Origin: Candidatus Opimibacter iunctus
GTDB lineage: Bacteria; Bacteroidota; Bacteroidia; Chitinophagales; Saprospiraceae
Length of the DNA: 64,000 bases
Direction: 5' to 3'
Assembly: GCA_016716665.1 (NCBI GenBank)
Contig: JADJVH010000008.1
Coordinates: 1-64,000, forward strand
The notes beneath the pieces are model-generated. The model was not told the DNA's origin. It saw only the letters and a program-made list of their open reading frames with translations, and ran no database searches. Positions 9,856 through 20,533 of this stretch are shown here, piece after piece (the first letter of the stretch is position 1; every line of letters begins with the position of its first letter). Both the position numbers and the translations under genes were made by a program.

Positions 9856-12800
9856 TTGAAGATAAAATGGTACCTGTGCCTACTGTCTATTATCTGCCTG
9901 GTGCATACAGCACCGGCGCAGATCAAAGCACGCTATGTCTACAGTGAAGCCTTTAACATGAAGAAGGCCTGGCACACAGTGTAGTGGGAGATATAAGAAC
10001 TGATCAAAATGACTTGCTCTGGATATCAGTCAGTGGTGCACTCCAATTGTTCGATGGAGATCAGTTTGTCGACATGACCCACCTGGTACACACTTCCAAT
10101 GTAGCCGGTCACTTTGGGTATGAACATGGAAAAGAGGTCTTTTTCCTTAAGGACAATATCCTATATAAGTTCACTCCTGCGCAATATATCTCCAATGATG
10201 CCCCAAGTTATCCCTTGCCTGCATACAACCGAAGAGAACCTATTGCAAAGATCATCTATGAAGATCGCTTCTTTCTTTATATCAGTCATCCTAATGACAG
10301 CTTGTATCAGATTGAAAAGAAATCAATGACCTCCACGCATGTTTATAGCTTTCCACATATGCCCAATTTTTCATACCGGTGGAGCTCCATTTACATTTCT
10401 CCAAATCCAGTATCCGCTATTCCGTATTTCGATACCAGTATGCTCAGATGTACTTTCGATCTGACAACGGGAATAACAAGTGTTGATGAGTCGTGTCCGG
10501 GAGCATTGAGAGGGGCTATTGCTTCGGGGGACAGCATGCTAGTACTCCAAACAAATTCACTTGATATATATTCCAGGAAAGGCAAATACACAATTTCACT
10601 TCCGGCACCCGGCCGTCAATTCAATGGCCAGAATTTTTTACTTGCCGGAAGGGATAGTGTATATGTTTCCTTAAAGGATGGAATATACCTGTTCAATCTC
10701 CGCACCTTGAAATGGGTTTCAAAGCTTCAGCAAACCGGAGGCTCAACTTTCTACAATCTTGGCTGGGTGCGCAGTATGGTTTTGGATAAAACCGGACACC
10801 TGTATTACACCACATTTAATTCCGGAATGGTCAAGATGTATCCTCCCAATAATGGATTTCAATATCTCGGTGTCCAGGGCAAAAAGAATTATTTTATTAA
10901 ATGTATACGCGTATCTGAAAAAAACAACCTGGTGCTGGCCGGAACATTGCAGGATGGACTACTCGTGTTTGATACCAATGGAATATTAAAACATCACATA
11001 GAACACTTCAAGGATACTCAATCCCTGAAACTCATTTCGTCGATACTCAAGATATCTGATTCCAGGTATATTCTAATGGCCAACAAGACCCTGGAATTGA
11101 ACTTTAGCGGCGATCAATACACGCTGACGGAATTGGAAGATACCGAAAGAAACCGGTTGACCTATTACGATAATGCGATTGAAGACGATGCGCATCATCG
11201 CTACTTTATTTTCAATCATCGTGAATTGACTGAAGTCATACCTGACAGCCCACATCCAGTTCATACGATCAAGCTCCCAAATTTTTTTGCTTCCAGCATT
11301 TCTGCAACTAAAAGCGGAGATAACTACGTGGTCTCAGCCCATGACGAGCTTTCTTTTATCACCAGGATTTGAGCAGTCATAGCATTAAGTTCAATGTCCG
11401 AGTTTTGGCTATTCAAGATGCCTTGTACCCTATAAACCCGGACAATACCTTGTAGCCACTGATCTTGGTATCTTTCGGCTGGATACCCTTAACCCAACGG
11501 CACCCCAAACTCCAATCTATCACCGTATGGTCTACGCGATATTGCCCGGTGAACAAGAAGGAGAATTCTGGTTCAGCACAGACTATGGACTGTACAGGCT
11601 CGATGCAGATTTTAACTATAAACAGTATTCGATTGAATCCGGACTCCAGGAAAGTGAATTCAATACCAACTCATGCTATAAAAGCGAATCAGGTAAACTT
11701 TACTTTGGAGGGATCAACGGCATTACAGCCTTTTATCCTTCGCAAATAGAAAAGGAGGAAGACAAACCATTGCCATATATCAGTGTGTTGAGCATAAACG
11801 GAAATGTCAAGGAACGATACATCGCATCAGGAACGGCCCCAACATATACTTTGGCTTATGATGAGAACGTGATCCAGCTTCGTCTTTTGGCCAGAGGACT
11901 ACGCTCACCCAGAAGCTACAACTTTCAATACAAGGTTGCCGGACTGCATGAAGAATGGATCAACCTGGGACCAAACATGGACATTCAATTGCAACTCAAT
12001 CCCGGGCGATACACCATTTACTATCATATCGCGGATAGCTTTGAACCCCAGGCTGAAGCCCGATATTCACTGCAACTTCGCATCAAACCTCCACTCTATA
12101 AACGTTGGTGGTTTGTGACTGTCCTCGCCCTGATCCCATTGTCATTCGTTTATTATCTCCTGAAGATCAGGAGGAAGCGACAGGCGCTGAAGCTGGCCTA
12201 TGCGCTTGAACTCGAGCATAAACTGCATGAAGACCGGATGCGCATTTCGAGAGACCTGCATGACAATATCGGTGCGCAAATGGCGACAGTCAAGCGTGGT
12301 ATAAACTTTATCCTAGACCAAGGCGATCGGTTGACGGACGATCAGACAAAAAATAAGATGAGGGACCTGGAGATGATATCCACCCAGATCAATCAGGAAC
12401 TACGGGATACTATTTGGGCCGTGCAACAAGATCAAATAGATGTGGCAGGCTTTATCACCAGGTTAAAAAATTACATCTTCCAATTGCTTGGCCCTGATAA
12501 TCCATGCAGGGTATACTATGAAGAGCATGGGGATATGCATCGGCTCCTGGGCCCATTTGTCGGGCTCAATCTCCACCGTATCTGCCAGGAAGTCTTTAAC
12601 AATATCCTCAAGCATGCGGAGGCTACCGGGATCAGGATCGTTATTGACAGCAGGGATTCCTTCCTTAAAATCAAAATTTCCGACAATGGCAAGGGGTTTG
12701 ATCCTGAACAAATCACAGAAGGATATGGTCTCGGCAATATCCGAAAACGGGCTGAGCAAATCGGAGCCGAGGTATACTTTAACCGACTGGCAGACGTAGG

Positions 12801-12876
12801 TAGTTCAATTGAGATCATGATCAATAAACCTTTCACCCAGATTACAGATAAAAAAGGAAAAGATGGAAAAGATTAA
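9856..12876 (+). CDS. Beta-propeller sensor histidine kinase (frameshifted)
   Basis: The protein would be a membrane sensor that phosphorylates the response regulator encoded next door. Order: signal peptide (ending about APAQ, coding from a TTG near 9856), Reg_prop-type beta-propeller with repeated 'D-x-x-x-x-L-W-I' blades, a Y_Y_Y-type Ig domain just before a single transmembrane segment (about 12103-12160), a HisKA_3 dimerisation domain with phospho-acceptor His in RDLHDNIGA (codon 12259-12261), and HATPase_c with N-box NNILKHA, G1 DNGKGF and G2 GYGLGNI. Frames change near 9981, 11368 and 11428, and coding sense continues through each. The start is uncertain because no ATG lies in frame close to the signal peptide. 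It overlaps the response regulator by 14 bases, so they are one transcription unit. Confidence 0.8.
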
Positions 12877-13543
12877 AATTGCACTGGTGGATGACAATTT
12901 TCATACACGGCAATCCATTAAGGAATTGCTAGGATACAGCAAAGGCCTCGAAATATGCCTGCTCAGTGACAGTGGAAAATCTTTCCTGACCTACCTGAAG
13001 GATAATCCTGACGGAGCCTTACCGGATGTAGTGTTGATGGATATCGATATGCCTGAATTAGATGGCATTGATACCGTAGCGATCGCCAAGACCGTATATC
13101 CTTCGATCCGATTTCTGATGCTGACCGTCTATGATGATGAGGATCTCCTGTTCAGGGCTATCAAGGCAGGCGCCTCAGGTTTTCTGTTAAAGGATGAAAA
13201 AATAAATGTGATCGAGCAGCACATCTTCAACCTGTACAAGGGAATAGATGCACCGATGAGCCCCAGTATTGCGCAGAAAGCGCTCTCTCTCATCCATAGA
13301 TCCAATGTCCAGGAAGACAGAAAAGAAGAGAATGGAATCCAGGCACCTTTGGATGTCTCTGCCAGAGAAATCGAAGTGCTGCAGCTATTGGTAGACGGAT
13401 ATAATTACAAAGACATCGGGGACAAGCTCTTTATCAGCTATAACACCGTTAAAAAACACGTCGCCAATATCTATGAGAAACTACACGTGACCTCTAAGGC
13501 ACAAGCGATCAAGGTGAGCCATTATTTTAACTTGCTGAAATAA
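12863..13543 (+). CDS. NarL/FixJ-type response regulator
   Basis: This 226-residue two-component regulator has a receiver domain at residues 1-125, with acidic pocket DD10-11, phospho-acceptor D60 in LMDIDMPELDG, T88 and K110. A LuxR-type helix-turn-helix follows at about residues 165-226 (SAREIEVLQLLVDGYNYKDIG...SYNTVKKHVANIYEKL). The ATG lies inside the 3' end of the kinase gene, which suggests translational coupling and that the two form a pair. The target genes are unknown; the divergent giant surface protein or the downstream MbnP-like gene are the nearest candidates. Confidence 0.92.
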   Translation: MEKIKIALVDDNFHTRQSIKELLGYSKGLEICLLSDSGKSFLTYLKDNPDGALPDVVLMDIDMPELDGIDTVAIAKTVYPSIRFLMLTVYDDEDLLFRAIKAGASGFLLKDEKINVIEQHIFNLYKGIDAPMSPSIAQKALSLIHRSNVQEDRKEENGIQAPLDVSAREIEVLQLLVDGYNYKDIGDKLFISYNTVKKHVANIYEKLHVTSKAQAIKVSHYFNLLK

Positions 13544-13608
13544 CCATTCAGGAAAATCCATGAAAGCTTATCTTTATTGATTCTCCTCAATCAAGTTGTC
13601 AAAGCCTA

Positions 13609-14607
13609 ATGGATCCATCATTTAAAATTTCCGGGATAATATCAAGGTTGACCCTCTTACTTCTTCAGTGCTTGTTTGCTACCAGTCTCCTGGCCCAGAC
13701 CAATGTAGTATTGCAAATGGAACAACTCCTGGCTGGCCGGCCATTTACCTTCGCACAGACCACGCAAGCCGAAATGGGTTACTATTTTAATGTCACCCGT
13801 CTTCAGTACTACGTCTCCGAGATAACCCTTATTCATGACGGTGGGCAGCGGACCCCGGTAGTGGATTATCATTTATTGATCGATCCGTCAAAGGATTCCG
13901 TTTTCATTTTAGGGAATTTTCCGGTGACTGACCTGGAGGAAATCGAGTTCTGGATCGGAGTAGATTCCGCGCACAACCATCTCGATCCTGCAATGTATCC
14001 GGCCAATCATCCGCTGGCCCTGCACGTTCCAACGATGCATTGGGGCTGGGATGGTGGATACCGCTTTATTGCCCTGGAAGGGTATGCCGGACATACGCCA
14101 ACATTCATACCCAACAATTACCAGATCCACACCATCGCGGAAGAAAATTATCGAAAGGTATCCCTCCCTGTAGATGAGATCCTTGATGGAGATACATTAC
14201 GAATACCTATCAGGGCTGATTATGCCATGCTGCTACACAAGATTGATGTATCACTTGGACTGGAATTCCACTCCTCCATCGGTCCTTCCAAACAAATTTC
14301 CCTAAACACACGCCTTGTCTTTACACCTATCGTGACAGGCAATGTATATCAACCAAAACAAATTAACAGACTTGATATTTCGCCAAACCCTTCAACAGGT
14401 TTCTTTACCATTACAGTGCCCTCGTCCACTACCACACCACTGACTGTAACCCTTACAGACATGCAGGGAAGTACCATTCTAGAAGAGACTATTCTTACCA
14501 CAACACAGGCCATACCAATTGAATCTCCAGCGTTACCTGGAATGTATTTCGTAACGCTTTCAAAAGGACAGCAGTTGTTGGCAACGGAGAAAGTAATAAT
14601 ACATTAA
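13609..14607 (+). CDS. MbnP-like secreted protein with T9SS sorting tail
   Basis: This 332-residue protein has a signal peptide ending near LLAQ. The body matches the MbnP-like family: Y-x-V-S-E-I strand, 'LGNFPVTDLEEIEFWIGVDSAHN', and the family's MHWGWDGGYRF segment. MbnP proteins are associated with copper handling next to MbnH/MauG-like haem proteins, but no such partner lies in this window, so metal binding here is inference. From about residue 256 (LDISPNPSTGFFTI) it ends in a Por-type C-terminal sorting domain, so it should cross the outer membrane by the type IX system and be surface-attached or released. It lies 65 bases after the response regulator. Confidence 0.8.
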   Translation: MDPSFKISGIISRLTLLLLQCLFATSLLAQTNVVLQMEQLLAGRPFTFAQTTQAEMGYYFNVTRLQYYVSEITLIHDGGQRTPVVDYHLLIDPSKDSVFILGNFPVTDLEEIEFWIGVDSAHNHLDPAMYPANHPLALHVPTMHWGWDGGYRFIALEGYAGHTPTFIPNNYQIHTIAEENYRKVSLPVDEILDGDTLRIPIRADYAMLLHKIDVSLGLEFHSSIGPSKQISLNTRLVFTPIVTGNVYQPKQINRLDISPNPSTGFFTITVPSSTTTPLTVTLTDMQGSTILEETILTTTQAIPIESPALPGMYFVTLSKGQQLLATEKVIIH

Positions 14608-14679
14608 CCCATCCCTGTAAAATCTACCCTCAGGACTATTGATTTAATTTCCCTCCTGAAGACTTCAGGCTGAAAACTG

Positions 14680-15731
14680 CTACCTAAACGACGCATTGAT
14701 CGCCTCAAGCGCCTCAGCCCCTGGCATCAGCACATCCTGCTTCAATGCATTGAGTGGCGTATCGGAGGTATTGAGCAACTTGTGCACCTCAGGCTGCGCT
14801 GCATCAACATAGAGCAAGCCGGTGAGGACTTCACCCTTCTTGTTGGCATTGTGGATGGCATTGATCGCAGACAATCTATCCTTTGGATCCCAACCCGCCG
14901 CGAGTGAAGTCAGATGGATCATGGAACCATCATGCATCTCGATGTATTTATTTTCTCCCGGCGCCACAGATGCGGTGATTTCAGATTTCTCCGGCACAAA
15001 ATCAGCAATGGACGTTGAGCCCATGTGATCCCTGACATAACTGTATGACTTGGTAGACGTAGCTGTATTGTTGAACGTCACACAAGGTGACAACACATCG
15101 ATCAATGCAAATCCTTCATGGCTGATGCCTGCCTTGATCAATGGAATGAGCTGATCCTTATCACCCGAAAAACTCCGGGCCACAAATCCTGCACCCAATT
15201 CAGCGCAAGTCCAGCAAGGTCGATAGAACTGAATAGTGTCGGGTGACCGGCCTTGCCTATGGAACCAATATCTGCCGTAGCCGAATCCTGTCCCTTGGTC
15301 AATCCATAGCATCCATTGTTCATCACGATGTAGATCATGTTGAGATTGCGCCGGATGACATGCGCAAACTGTCCCATCCCGATAGAAGCAGAATCACCAT
15401 CACCACTCACACCGATATAGGTCAGGTCCTTATTGGCCATCACCGCACCGGTAGCCACTGATGGCATACGGCCATGCACTGAATTAAACCCATGGCTATT
15501 GGCCAGGAAATAAGTCGGCGTCTTTGACGAGCATCCGATACCGGATATCTTGGCAATACGATGAGGTGGTATAGACAGTTCAAAACATGCCTGTATAATA
15601 GCTGCACTGATCGAATCGTGTCCGCATCCTGCACACAGGGTGGACAATGCACCTTCATATTCCTTTTTATGAAAACCAATTGCGTTGGTTCCTGCGCCCG
15701 GATGTCGGAATGTGGGTCTCTTGTAACTCAT
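14680..15731 (-). CDS. korB: 2-oxoacid:ferredoxin oxidoreductase beta subunit (frameshifted)
   Basis: This is the thiamine-diphosphate subunit that, with KorA, converts a 2-oxoacid (probably 2-oxoglutarate) and CoA to acyl-CoA, CO2 and reduced ferredoxin. The N-terminal half (15731 to about 15200) has the CAGCGHDS motif, GIGCSSKTP, and the TPP/Mg motif GDGDSASIGMGQ...NNGCYGLTKGQ. The C-terminal half (about 15200 to 14680) carries GFALIDVLSPCVTFNN. The two halves are in different frames; restoring one G (CTGGAATTGGGT instead of CTGAATTGGGT near 15200) rejoins them as ...LALELGAGFVARSF.... The gene is otherwise full length (about 350 residues), so the break is probably an error. It follows korA after 169 bases of GTTGAT-rich repeats. 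Confidence 0.85.
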
Positions 15732-15785
15732 TTTTTATCTGTGTTTGAGTGAAGGGTGAATGAGTGTGTGGTTGTTAAGTGAATT

Positions 15786-15845
15786 GGTTGATGGTTGATG
15801 TGTTGATAAGTTGATGTGTTGATCCGTTGATTCGTTGATGTGTTG
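15786..15845. repeat. GTTGATNN octamer array between korA and korB
   Basis: Seven to eight imperfect copies of an 8-bp unit GTTGATNN (GT, AA, GT, CC, TC, GT as the last two bases) fill the 169-base gap between the korA stop and the korB start. No promoter or terminator hairpin is seen. Confidence 0.75.
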
Positions 15846-15900
15846 CCATTAAGTATATATTTTATTCATTAAACTATTAAACCTATCAACCTATCAACAA

Positions 15901-17721
15901 TCAAACAGCGTTTTGCGGCTGTGGAATATGGCTGTGGACCTGGCGGATGATATTATCTGCCGTGATCGGGAAGCCATCAAAATTGAGTACAGCTACTAAA
16001 CGCCTTGGATCGATTTCGAGTTCATTGATGAGGATACTCCGCATCTGTCCATCACGATTTTGCTCCACGACGTAGATCGTCTCATGATCGAGGATATAAT
16101 CAATCACGGATTGTGGAAATGGTGCAGCTTTCAACCGCATGCCATCCATGTGGATCCCTTGTTCTCTCAGTTTATCTATAGCCTCAAGTGCTGAATCAGT
16201 CGTCGTACCAAAGAATAACATACCCACTTCTGCCCCATTAGGATCATTATAAAACTGAGGTGCGGGAACAAGCGTCTTGGCTGTATTCCATTTTCTCAGC
16301 AAGCGTTCCATGTTACGTACATAGGCTGCACCTTCTTCAGTATAACGTGCATATTCGTCCCTGGATGTACCACGGGTAAAAAACGAACCCTTGGAAGGGT
16401 GCGTGCCAGGCAATGTGCGATAGGTGATACCGTCTTTATCTACGTCGAGATAACGGCCAAATTTTTCGAGCCTGTCGAGATCATCCGCATCAAGTACTTT
16501 ACCTCTGTCATATTGCCTTGCAGGATCCCATGTCAATGGATCACACAAGTGGTCATTCATCCCCAGGTCAAGGTCTGTCATCACCATGATGGGGGTCTGC
16601 AGACGCTCCGCAAGATCAAGCGCTGTAGCTGTCATTTCAAAACACTCCGTAGGGGTGGATGGGAACAACAACACATGCTTGGTATCACCGTGTGAAGCAT
16701 AAAAGGCCAACATGATATCTGATTGCTGTGTGCGAGTAGGCATACCTGTCGAAGGACCTGTACGCTGCACATCAATCAATACAGTAGGGATCTCTGCAAA
16801 GTATGCAAGGCCCAGGAACTCATTCATGAGTGATACTCCAGGACCACTCGTAGCCGTAAAGGCTCTCGCCCCATTCCAGTTTGCCCCGATCACCACACCA
16901 ATCGCTGCAAGTTCATCTTCAGCCTGGATGACGGCATATTTATGTTTGCCTGTTTCCTCTTCAATGCGCAGTTCGCTGCAGTATTGTTCAAAAGCATCTG
17001 CTACAGAAGTAGATGGAGTGATCGGATACCATGCCATGACTGTGGCACCACCATAGACAGCGCCGAGGCCGCAAGCGGTATTGCCATCCATCATGATCTT
17101 GCCTTTGGTCGCTTCCATCGGACTCGCATGGAATGGCAGCGGACATGGCCAGTGCTCCTTTGCATAATTGATGCCGAGATCAAGGGCTTTTACGTTATTG
17201 GCTACTACTTTTTCCTTGCCGGGAAACTGATCGTTGAGCAAGCCGACAAAGACTTCTTTATCAATATTCAACAATGCCGAGCATGCGCCGACATAGATAA
17301 TATTCTTAAACAACTGCCTGAACCTCGGATCCGCAAAGTGCTCGTTGCTCAATTCCATGAGCGGTATCTCGAGATAGTGCAGATCATCCCTTCGCTTGTC
17401 TTTTGGCAGAGGCCATGTACTGTCGTACATGAAATATCCACCGGACAGGGTATTCTTCATATCCTGGTCAATACTCTGAGGATTGACACTCACCATGAGG
17501 TTGATCCCTTCGCGGCGGCCGATATAGCCATCACCGTTGACTCTCACCTCATACCATGTAGGTAATCCCTGGATATTGGAAGGAAATATATTCTTGGCGG
17601 ATACCGGCACTCCCATCCTGAAGATGGCTTTGGCAAACATAGTATTCGCGCTGGCTGAACCGGTTCCATTGACATTGGCAAACCGTACCACAAAATCATT
17701 TACACCACCGCTGACGGACAT
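15901..17721 (-). CDS. korA: 2-oxoacid:ferredoxin oxidoreductase alpha subunit (gamma-alpha fusion)
   Basis: This 606-residue protein has the gamma domain first (about residues 1-190; GTGSASANTMFAKAIFRMGVPVSAKN), then the alpha/pyrimidine-binding domain from about residue 215 (GNTACGLGAVYGGATVMAWYPITPS), and a C-terminal domain with the VVEQNRDGQMRSIL strand typical of this family. It partners the korB product in the oxidative or reverse TCA-type reaction. The start at 17721 overlaps the end of the upstream oxidoreductase gene by about 22 bases, a tight coupling that supports a three-subunit complex or pathway. The gene is intact, unlike korB. Confidence 0.9.
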   Translation of the reverse strand: MSVSGGVNDFVVRFANVNGTGSASANTMFAKAIFRMGVPVSAKNIFPSNIQGLPTWYEVRVNGDGYIGRREGINLMVSVNPQSIDQDMKNTLSGGYFMYDSTWPLPKDKRRDDLHYLEIPLMELSNEHFADPRFRQLFKNIIYVGACSALLNIDKEVFVGLLNDQFPGKEKVVANNVKALDLGINYAKEHWPCPLPFHASPMEATKGKIMMDGNTACGLGAVYGGATVMAWYPITPSTSVADAFEQYCSELRIEEETGKHKYAVIQAEDELAAIGVVIGANWNGARAFTATSGPGVSLMNEFLGLAYFAEIPTVLIDVQRTGPSTGMPTRTQQSDIMLAFYASHGDTKHVLLFPSTPTECFEMTATALDLAERLQTPIMVMTDLDLGMNDHLCDPLTWDPARQYDRGKVLDADDLDRLEKFGRYLDVDKDGITYRTLPGTHPSKGSFFTRGTSRDEYARYTEEGAAYVRNMERLLRKWNTAKTLVPAPQFYNDPNGAEVGMLFFGTTTDSALEAIDKLREQGIHMDGMRLKAAPFPQSVIDYILDHETIYVVEQNRDGQMRSILINELEIDPRRLVAVLNFDGFPITADNIIRQVHSHIPQPQNAV

Positions 17722-19529
17722 ACATGAGAAGCTTTCGTGACATTATATAGGAATTTCTGCATATCCCATGCAGAGGTCGGACAACGCTCAGCGCAGAGTC
17801 CGCAATGGAGGCATACGTCTTCATCCTTGACCATGACGCGGCCTGTAGGTAATATATCAGAGACATAGAGATCCTGGGATTTGTTGAGTGCCGGCATCGT
17901 CAGCCTGCCTCTCAATTCCTCTTCCTCTCCGTTGGTGGTAAACGTAATGCAGCTCGTAGGACAGATGTCTACGCATGCATCACATTCTATACACCTGCTC
18001 TTTTCAAAAACGGTCTGCACATCGCAGTTGAGACAACGCTGTGCTTCCTTAAACCCGGTGAGCCCATCAAAGCCAAGTTCGACTTCAATCATTCGGTTTT
18101 GAAGGGTTACTTCCTTATTGGCATGTGGTACTTTATATCGGAGATCATCGACGACATAGTTGTCATAGCTCCACTCGTGTATACCCATCTTCTGGCTATA
18201 CAGATTGGTCATCGGATCAGGCCTGTCATTGATGTCCAGGCTCTGGCAATACAACTCTATGGATACGGCGGCCTGATGGCCATGTGCTACAGCAGTGATT
18301 ACATTCTGAGGACCGAAGGCTGCATCACCACCAAAGAAAACTTTTGGCATTGATGATTGCAGTGTGGTCTTGTTGACTACAGGCATTTCCCACTCTCCGA
18401 ATTCAATACCGAGGTCTCTTTCTATCCATGGGAAGGCATTGTCCTGGCCGATAGCCATGAGCACGTCGTCTGCTTCGATGAAAATATCGGGTTCATTGAC
18501 CGGCACCAGGCTTCTCTTGCCCTGCTCATCATAGACGGCCTGGACTTTAGAGAACATCATGCCTTTGAGGACGCCATTTTCCACCACAAAAGACTTTGGA
18601 TTGTGGCAGTTCATGATCGGTATATCCTCATGCTGTGCATCTTCGATTTCCCAGGCTGAGGCTTTCATATCTTCAAACGGGCTGCGGACGACTACTTTCA
18701 CATCCACACCTCCCAGACGGCGGGCAGTGCGGCAGCAGTCCATGGCGGTGTTACCTCCTCCGACAACGATCACCTTCTTGCCGATCTTATCGATATGTCC
18801 AAAAGCTACGCTGGCCAGCCAGTCGATACCGATATGTACGCTCTCCTTGGCATCCCAACGGCCAGGTAATTTGGGGAGATCCTTACCTCTTGGAGCCCCG
18901 GTGCCAACAAATACGGCATCGTAGTCCTTAGCGAGGACCTCCTTCAGGCTAGAGACATAGGTATTGAAGTGCTTGTGAATCCCCATGTCCAGGATAAAAT
19001 TGACTTCCTGGTTGAGGACCTCTTCAGGCAACCTGAAGGAAGGAATCTGGCTACGCATAAATCCGCCGCCTGACTTCTGCTCATCATACAGGTGGATTTC
19101 ATACCCGATCGGGGCAAGGTCCCGGGCTACGGTGAGTGAAGATGGTCCGCCACCGATAAGGGCTATTTTCTTGCCATTTGGGGCAAAAGGGCCTTGTGGT
19201 ATACGGGATGAAACGTCTCCTTTATTGTCAGCCGCTACCCGCTTGAGGCGGCAGATGGCTACTGGTTTCTCCTCTACCCGGCCGCGTCGGCAGGCTGGTT
19301 CGCAAGGCCTGTCACAGGTACGGCCCAGTACGCCGGGGAACACATTAGATTCCCAATTGATCATATAGGCGTCGTCATATCTGCCCTGGGCGATCATCCG
19401 GATATACTCCGGTACGGGGGTATGGGCCGGGCAAGCATATTGACAATCAACGACTTTATGGAAATATTCGGGATCGGTAAGATCTGTAGGTTTCAATTTT
19501 TCAAAAGTTGAGTCATGGTTACAAGACAA
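17700..19529 (-). CDS. FAD/Fe-S pyridine-nucleotide oxidoreductase (GltD-like) with C-terminal 4Fe-4S ferredoxin domain
   Basis: This 609-residue protein resembles the small subunit of glutamate synthase. Its N-terminal Fe-S domain has Cys clusters (CQYACPAHTPVPEY; CDRPCEPACRR). FAD binding is at IALIGGGPSSLTVARDL, NAD(P)H binding at VIVVGGGNTAMDCCRTARRLGG, and the C-terminal bi-cluster ferredoxin domain has CIECDACVDICP and CLHCGLCAERCP. In the korAB context it most likely moves electrons between ferredoxin and NAD(P)H. The start used is a TTG at 19529, because no in-frame ATG occurs before the first Cys motif. It is first gene of the operon. Confidence 0.85.
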   Translation of the reverse strand: MSCNHDSTFEKLKPTDLTDPEYFHKVVDCQYACPAHTPVPEYIRMIAQGRYDDAYMINWESNVFPGVLGRTCDRPCEPACRRGRVEEKPVAICRLKRVAADNKGDVSSRIPQGPFAPNGKKIALIGGGPSSLTVARDLAPIGYEIHLYDEQKSGGGFMRSQIPSFRLPEEVLNQEVNFILDMGIHKHFNTYVSSLKEVLAKDYDAVFVGTGAPRGKDLPKLPGRWDAKESVHIGIDWLASVAFGHIDKIGKKVIVVGGGNTAMDCCRTARRLGGVDVKVVVRSPFEDMKASAWEIEDAQHEDIPIMNCHNPKSFVVENGVLKGMMFSKVQAVYDEQGKRSLVPVNEPDIFIEADDVLMAIGQDNAFPWIERDLGIEFGEWEMPVVNKTTLQSSMPKVFFGGDAAFGPQNVITAVAHGHQAAVSIELYCQSLDINDRPDPMTNLYSQKMGIHEWSYDNYVVDDLRYKVPHANKEVTLQNRMIEVELGFDGLTGFKEAQRCLNCDVQTVFEKSRCIECDACVDICPTSCITFTTNGEEEELRGRLTMPALNKSQDLYVSDILPTGRVMVKDEDVCLHCGLCAERCPTSAWDMQKFLYNVTKASHVCPSAVV

Positions 19530-19670
19530 ATAGGGGGCGAAAATTAGTGAAAAATCCGTGTTTTGGCTTGATTTTACCCCTATTTCCCCTAAGAATTGAC
19601 CTGCAAACGGCTTCTTTTATAATTCATATCATTTCCAAAGTGCAGGATGTGGAGTTGATGTATTACACCT

Positions 19671-19706
19671 GATCACAGATCACAGATCACAAAGCGTTGA
19701 TCACCG
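19671..19706. repeat. GATCACA heptamer array
   Basis: Three tandem GATCACA units and a diverged fourth lie between the divergent korA-operon and methyltransferase genes. The same heptamer recurs at 32787, 36538 and, as its GGTGATC complement, at 36752. Confidence 0.65.
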
Positions 19707-19725
19707 ATGTTACGTCAAACCTCCA

Positions 19726-19733
19726 TACATTTG
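19726..19733 (+). promoter_or_regulatory. Candidate -7 element TACATTTG
   Basis: This is a perfect match to the Bacteroidota -7 box TAnnTTTG, 17 bases before the methyltransferase ATG at 19751. A TTG occurs at 19697 but is 26 bases away, longer than the usual spacing, so the -33 element is doubtful. Confidence 0.4.
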
Positions 19734-19750
19734 CGCCTCAATCGTAAAAC

Positions 19751-20515
19751 ATGAGTGAGTATCATCCGGAGCCCTATTGGTCAGACGTCGCCAAGCGTAT
19801 CAAGGCGAGAAAAGGGAAGAATGTCATCGCGGGTGATGATGAGCCTTACTACAGGTATAAGCGGGAGCGCTTCCTGGATCTGCTCAACGAAGTGGATTTC
19901 AAAGGCAAGACAGTCCTTGAGATTGGCAGTGGACCTGGCGGTAACCTCAAGGCATTGCTGGCTAAGTCTCCAAAGTCACTGACCGGTGTGGATATATTCC
20001 CGGACATGGTGGACCTGGCAAAATCTAACCTCCTCGCTGACGTCAACATCATCAAGGTCAATGGTACCAGCCTGCCTTTTGAGGATAAGCACTTTGACTA
20101 TGTCTTTAGTGCTACAGTATTACAACACAATACAGATGAAACTATGCTTCGCGCTTTGATGGCCGAGATGTGCAGAGTCGCTGGTGAGAAAGTATTCCTG
20201 TTTGAGCGCATCGAAGATGAAATCGTGGGTGACGAGCTATGTTATGGCCGGCCGGTTTCATTCTATGCATCGATCTGCAAGCAGCATGGCTTTGAACTGG
20301 TCTCCTCCAAGTGGATCAACATCCGTAGCAGCTACTATGTGAGTGGTGCTATACGGAAGGGGTTGAATCCTAAGACACGTGTGGAGGGTGAGCCTTTAAA
20401 TGCTATTTCTGTATTCCTTCAGAATCTTACACTCCCTATTACAAGACAACTCGATAAAGTCTTCACTTCGCGCAGGGATGTGGCCAGGCTCGAATTCAGG
20501 AGAGTAAAGGCATAG
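19751..20515 (+). CDS. Class I SAM-dependent methyltransferase
   Basis: This 254-residue protein has motif I VLEIGSGPGGNLKALL (residues ~55-70), an acidic end of strand 2 (GVDIFPDMVDLA), motif II/III region (GTSLPFEDKHFDYVFSATVLQHN) and a typical Methyltransf_11/25 layout. The substrate is not evident. The ATG at 19751 follows a good -7 element. The next gene starts 18 bases after its stop, so they probably share a transcript. Confidence 0.85.
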   Translation: MSEYHPEPYWSDVAKRIKARKGKNVIAGDDEPYYRYKRERFLDLLNEVDFKGKTVLEIGSGPGGNLKALLAKSPKSLTGVDIFPDMVDLAKSNLLADVNIIKVNGTSLPFEDKHFDYVFSATVLQHNTDETMLRALMAEMCRVAGEKVFLFERIEDEIVGDELCYGRPVSFYASICKQHGFELVSSKWINIRSSYYVSGAIRKGLNPKTRVEGEPLNAISVFLQNLTLPITRQLDKVFTSRRDVARLEFRRVKA

Positions 20516-20533
20516 CAGCGTCCATACAGATCA

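Noticed and set aside
9736..9984. Separate small gene before the sensor kinase
   Set aside because: Its last part is the kinase signal peptide followed by a frameshift at ~9981, and its first part overlaps no known motif; it belongs to the kinase gene.
16942..17565. 207-codon plus-strand open frame
   Set aside because: Antisense to korA; composition (many Cys, His, Ile) is typical of shadow translation.
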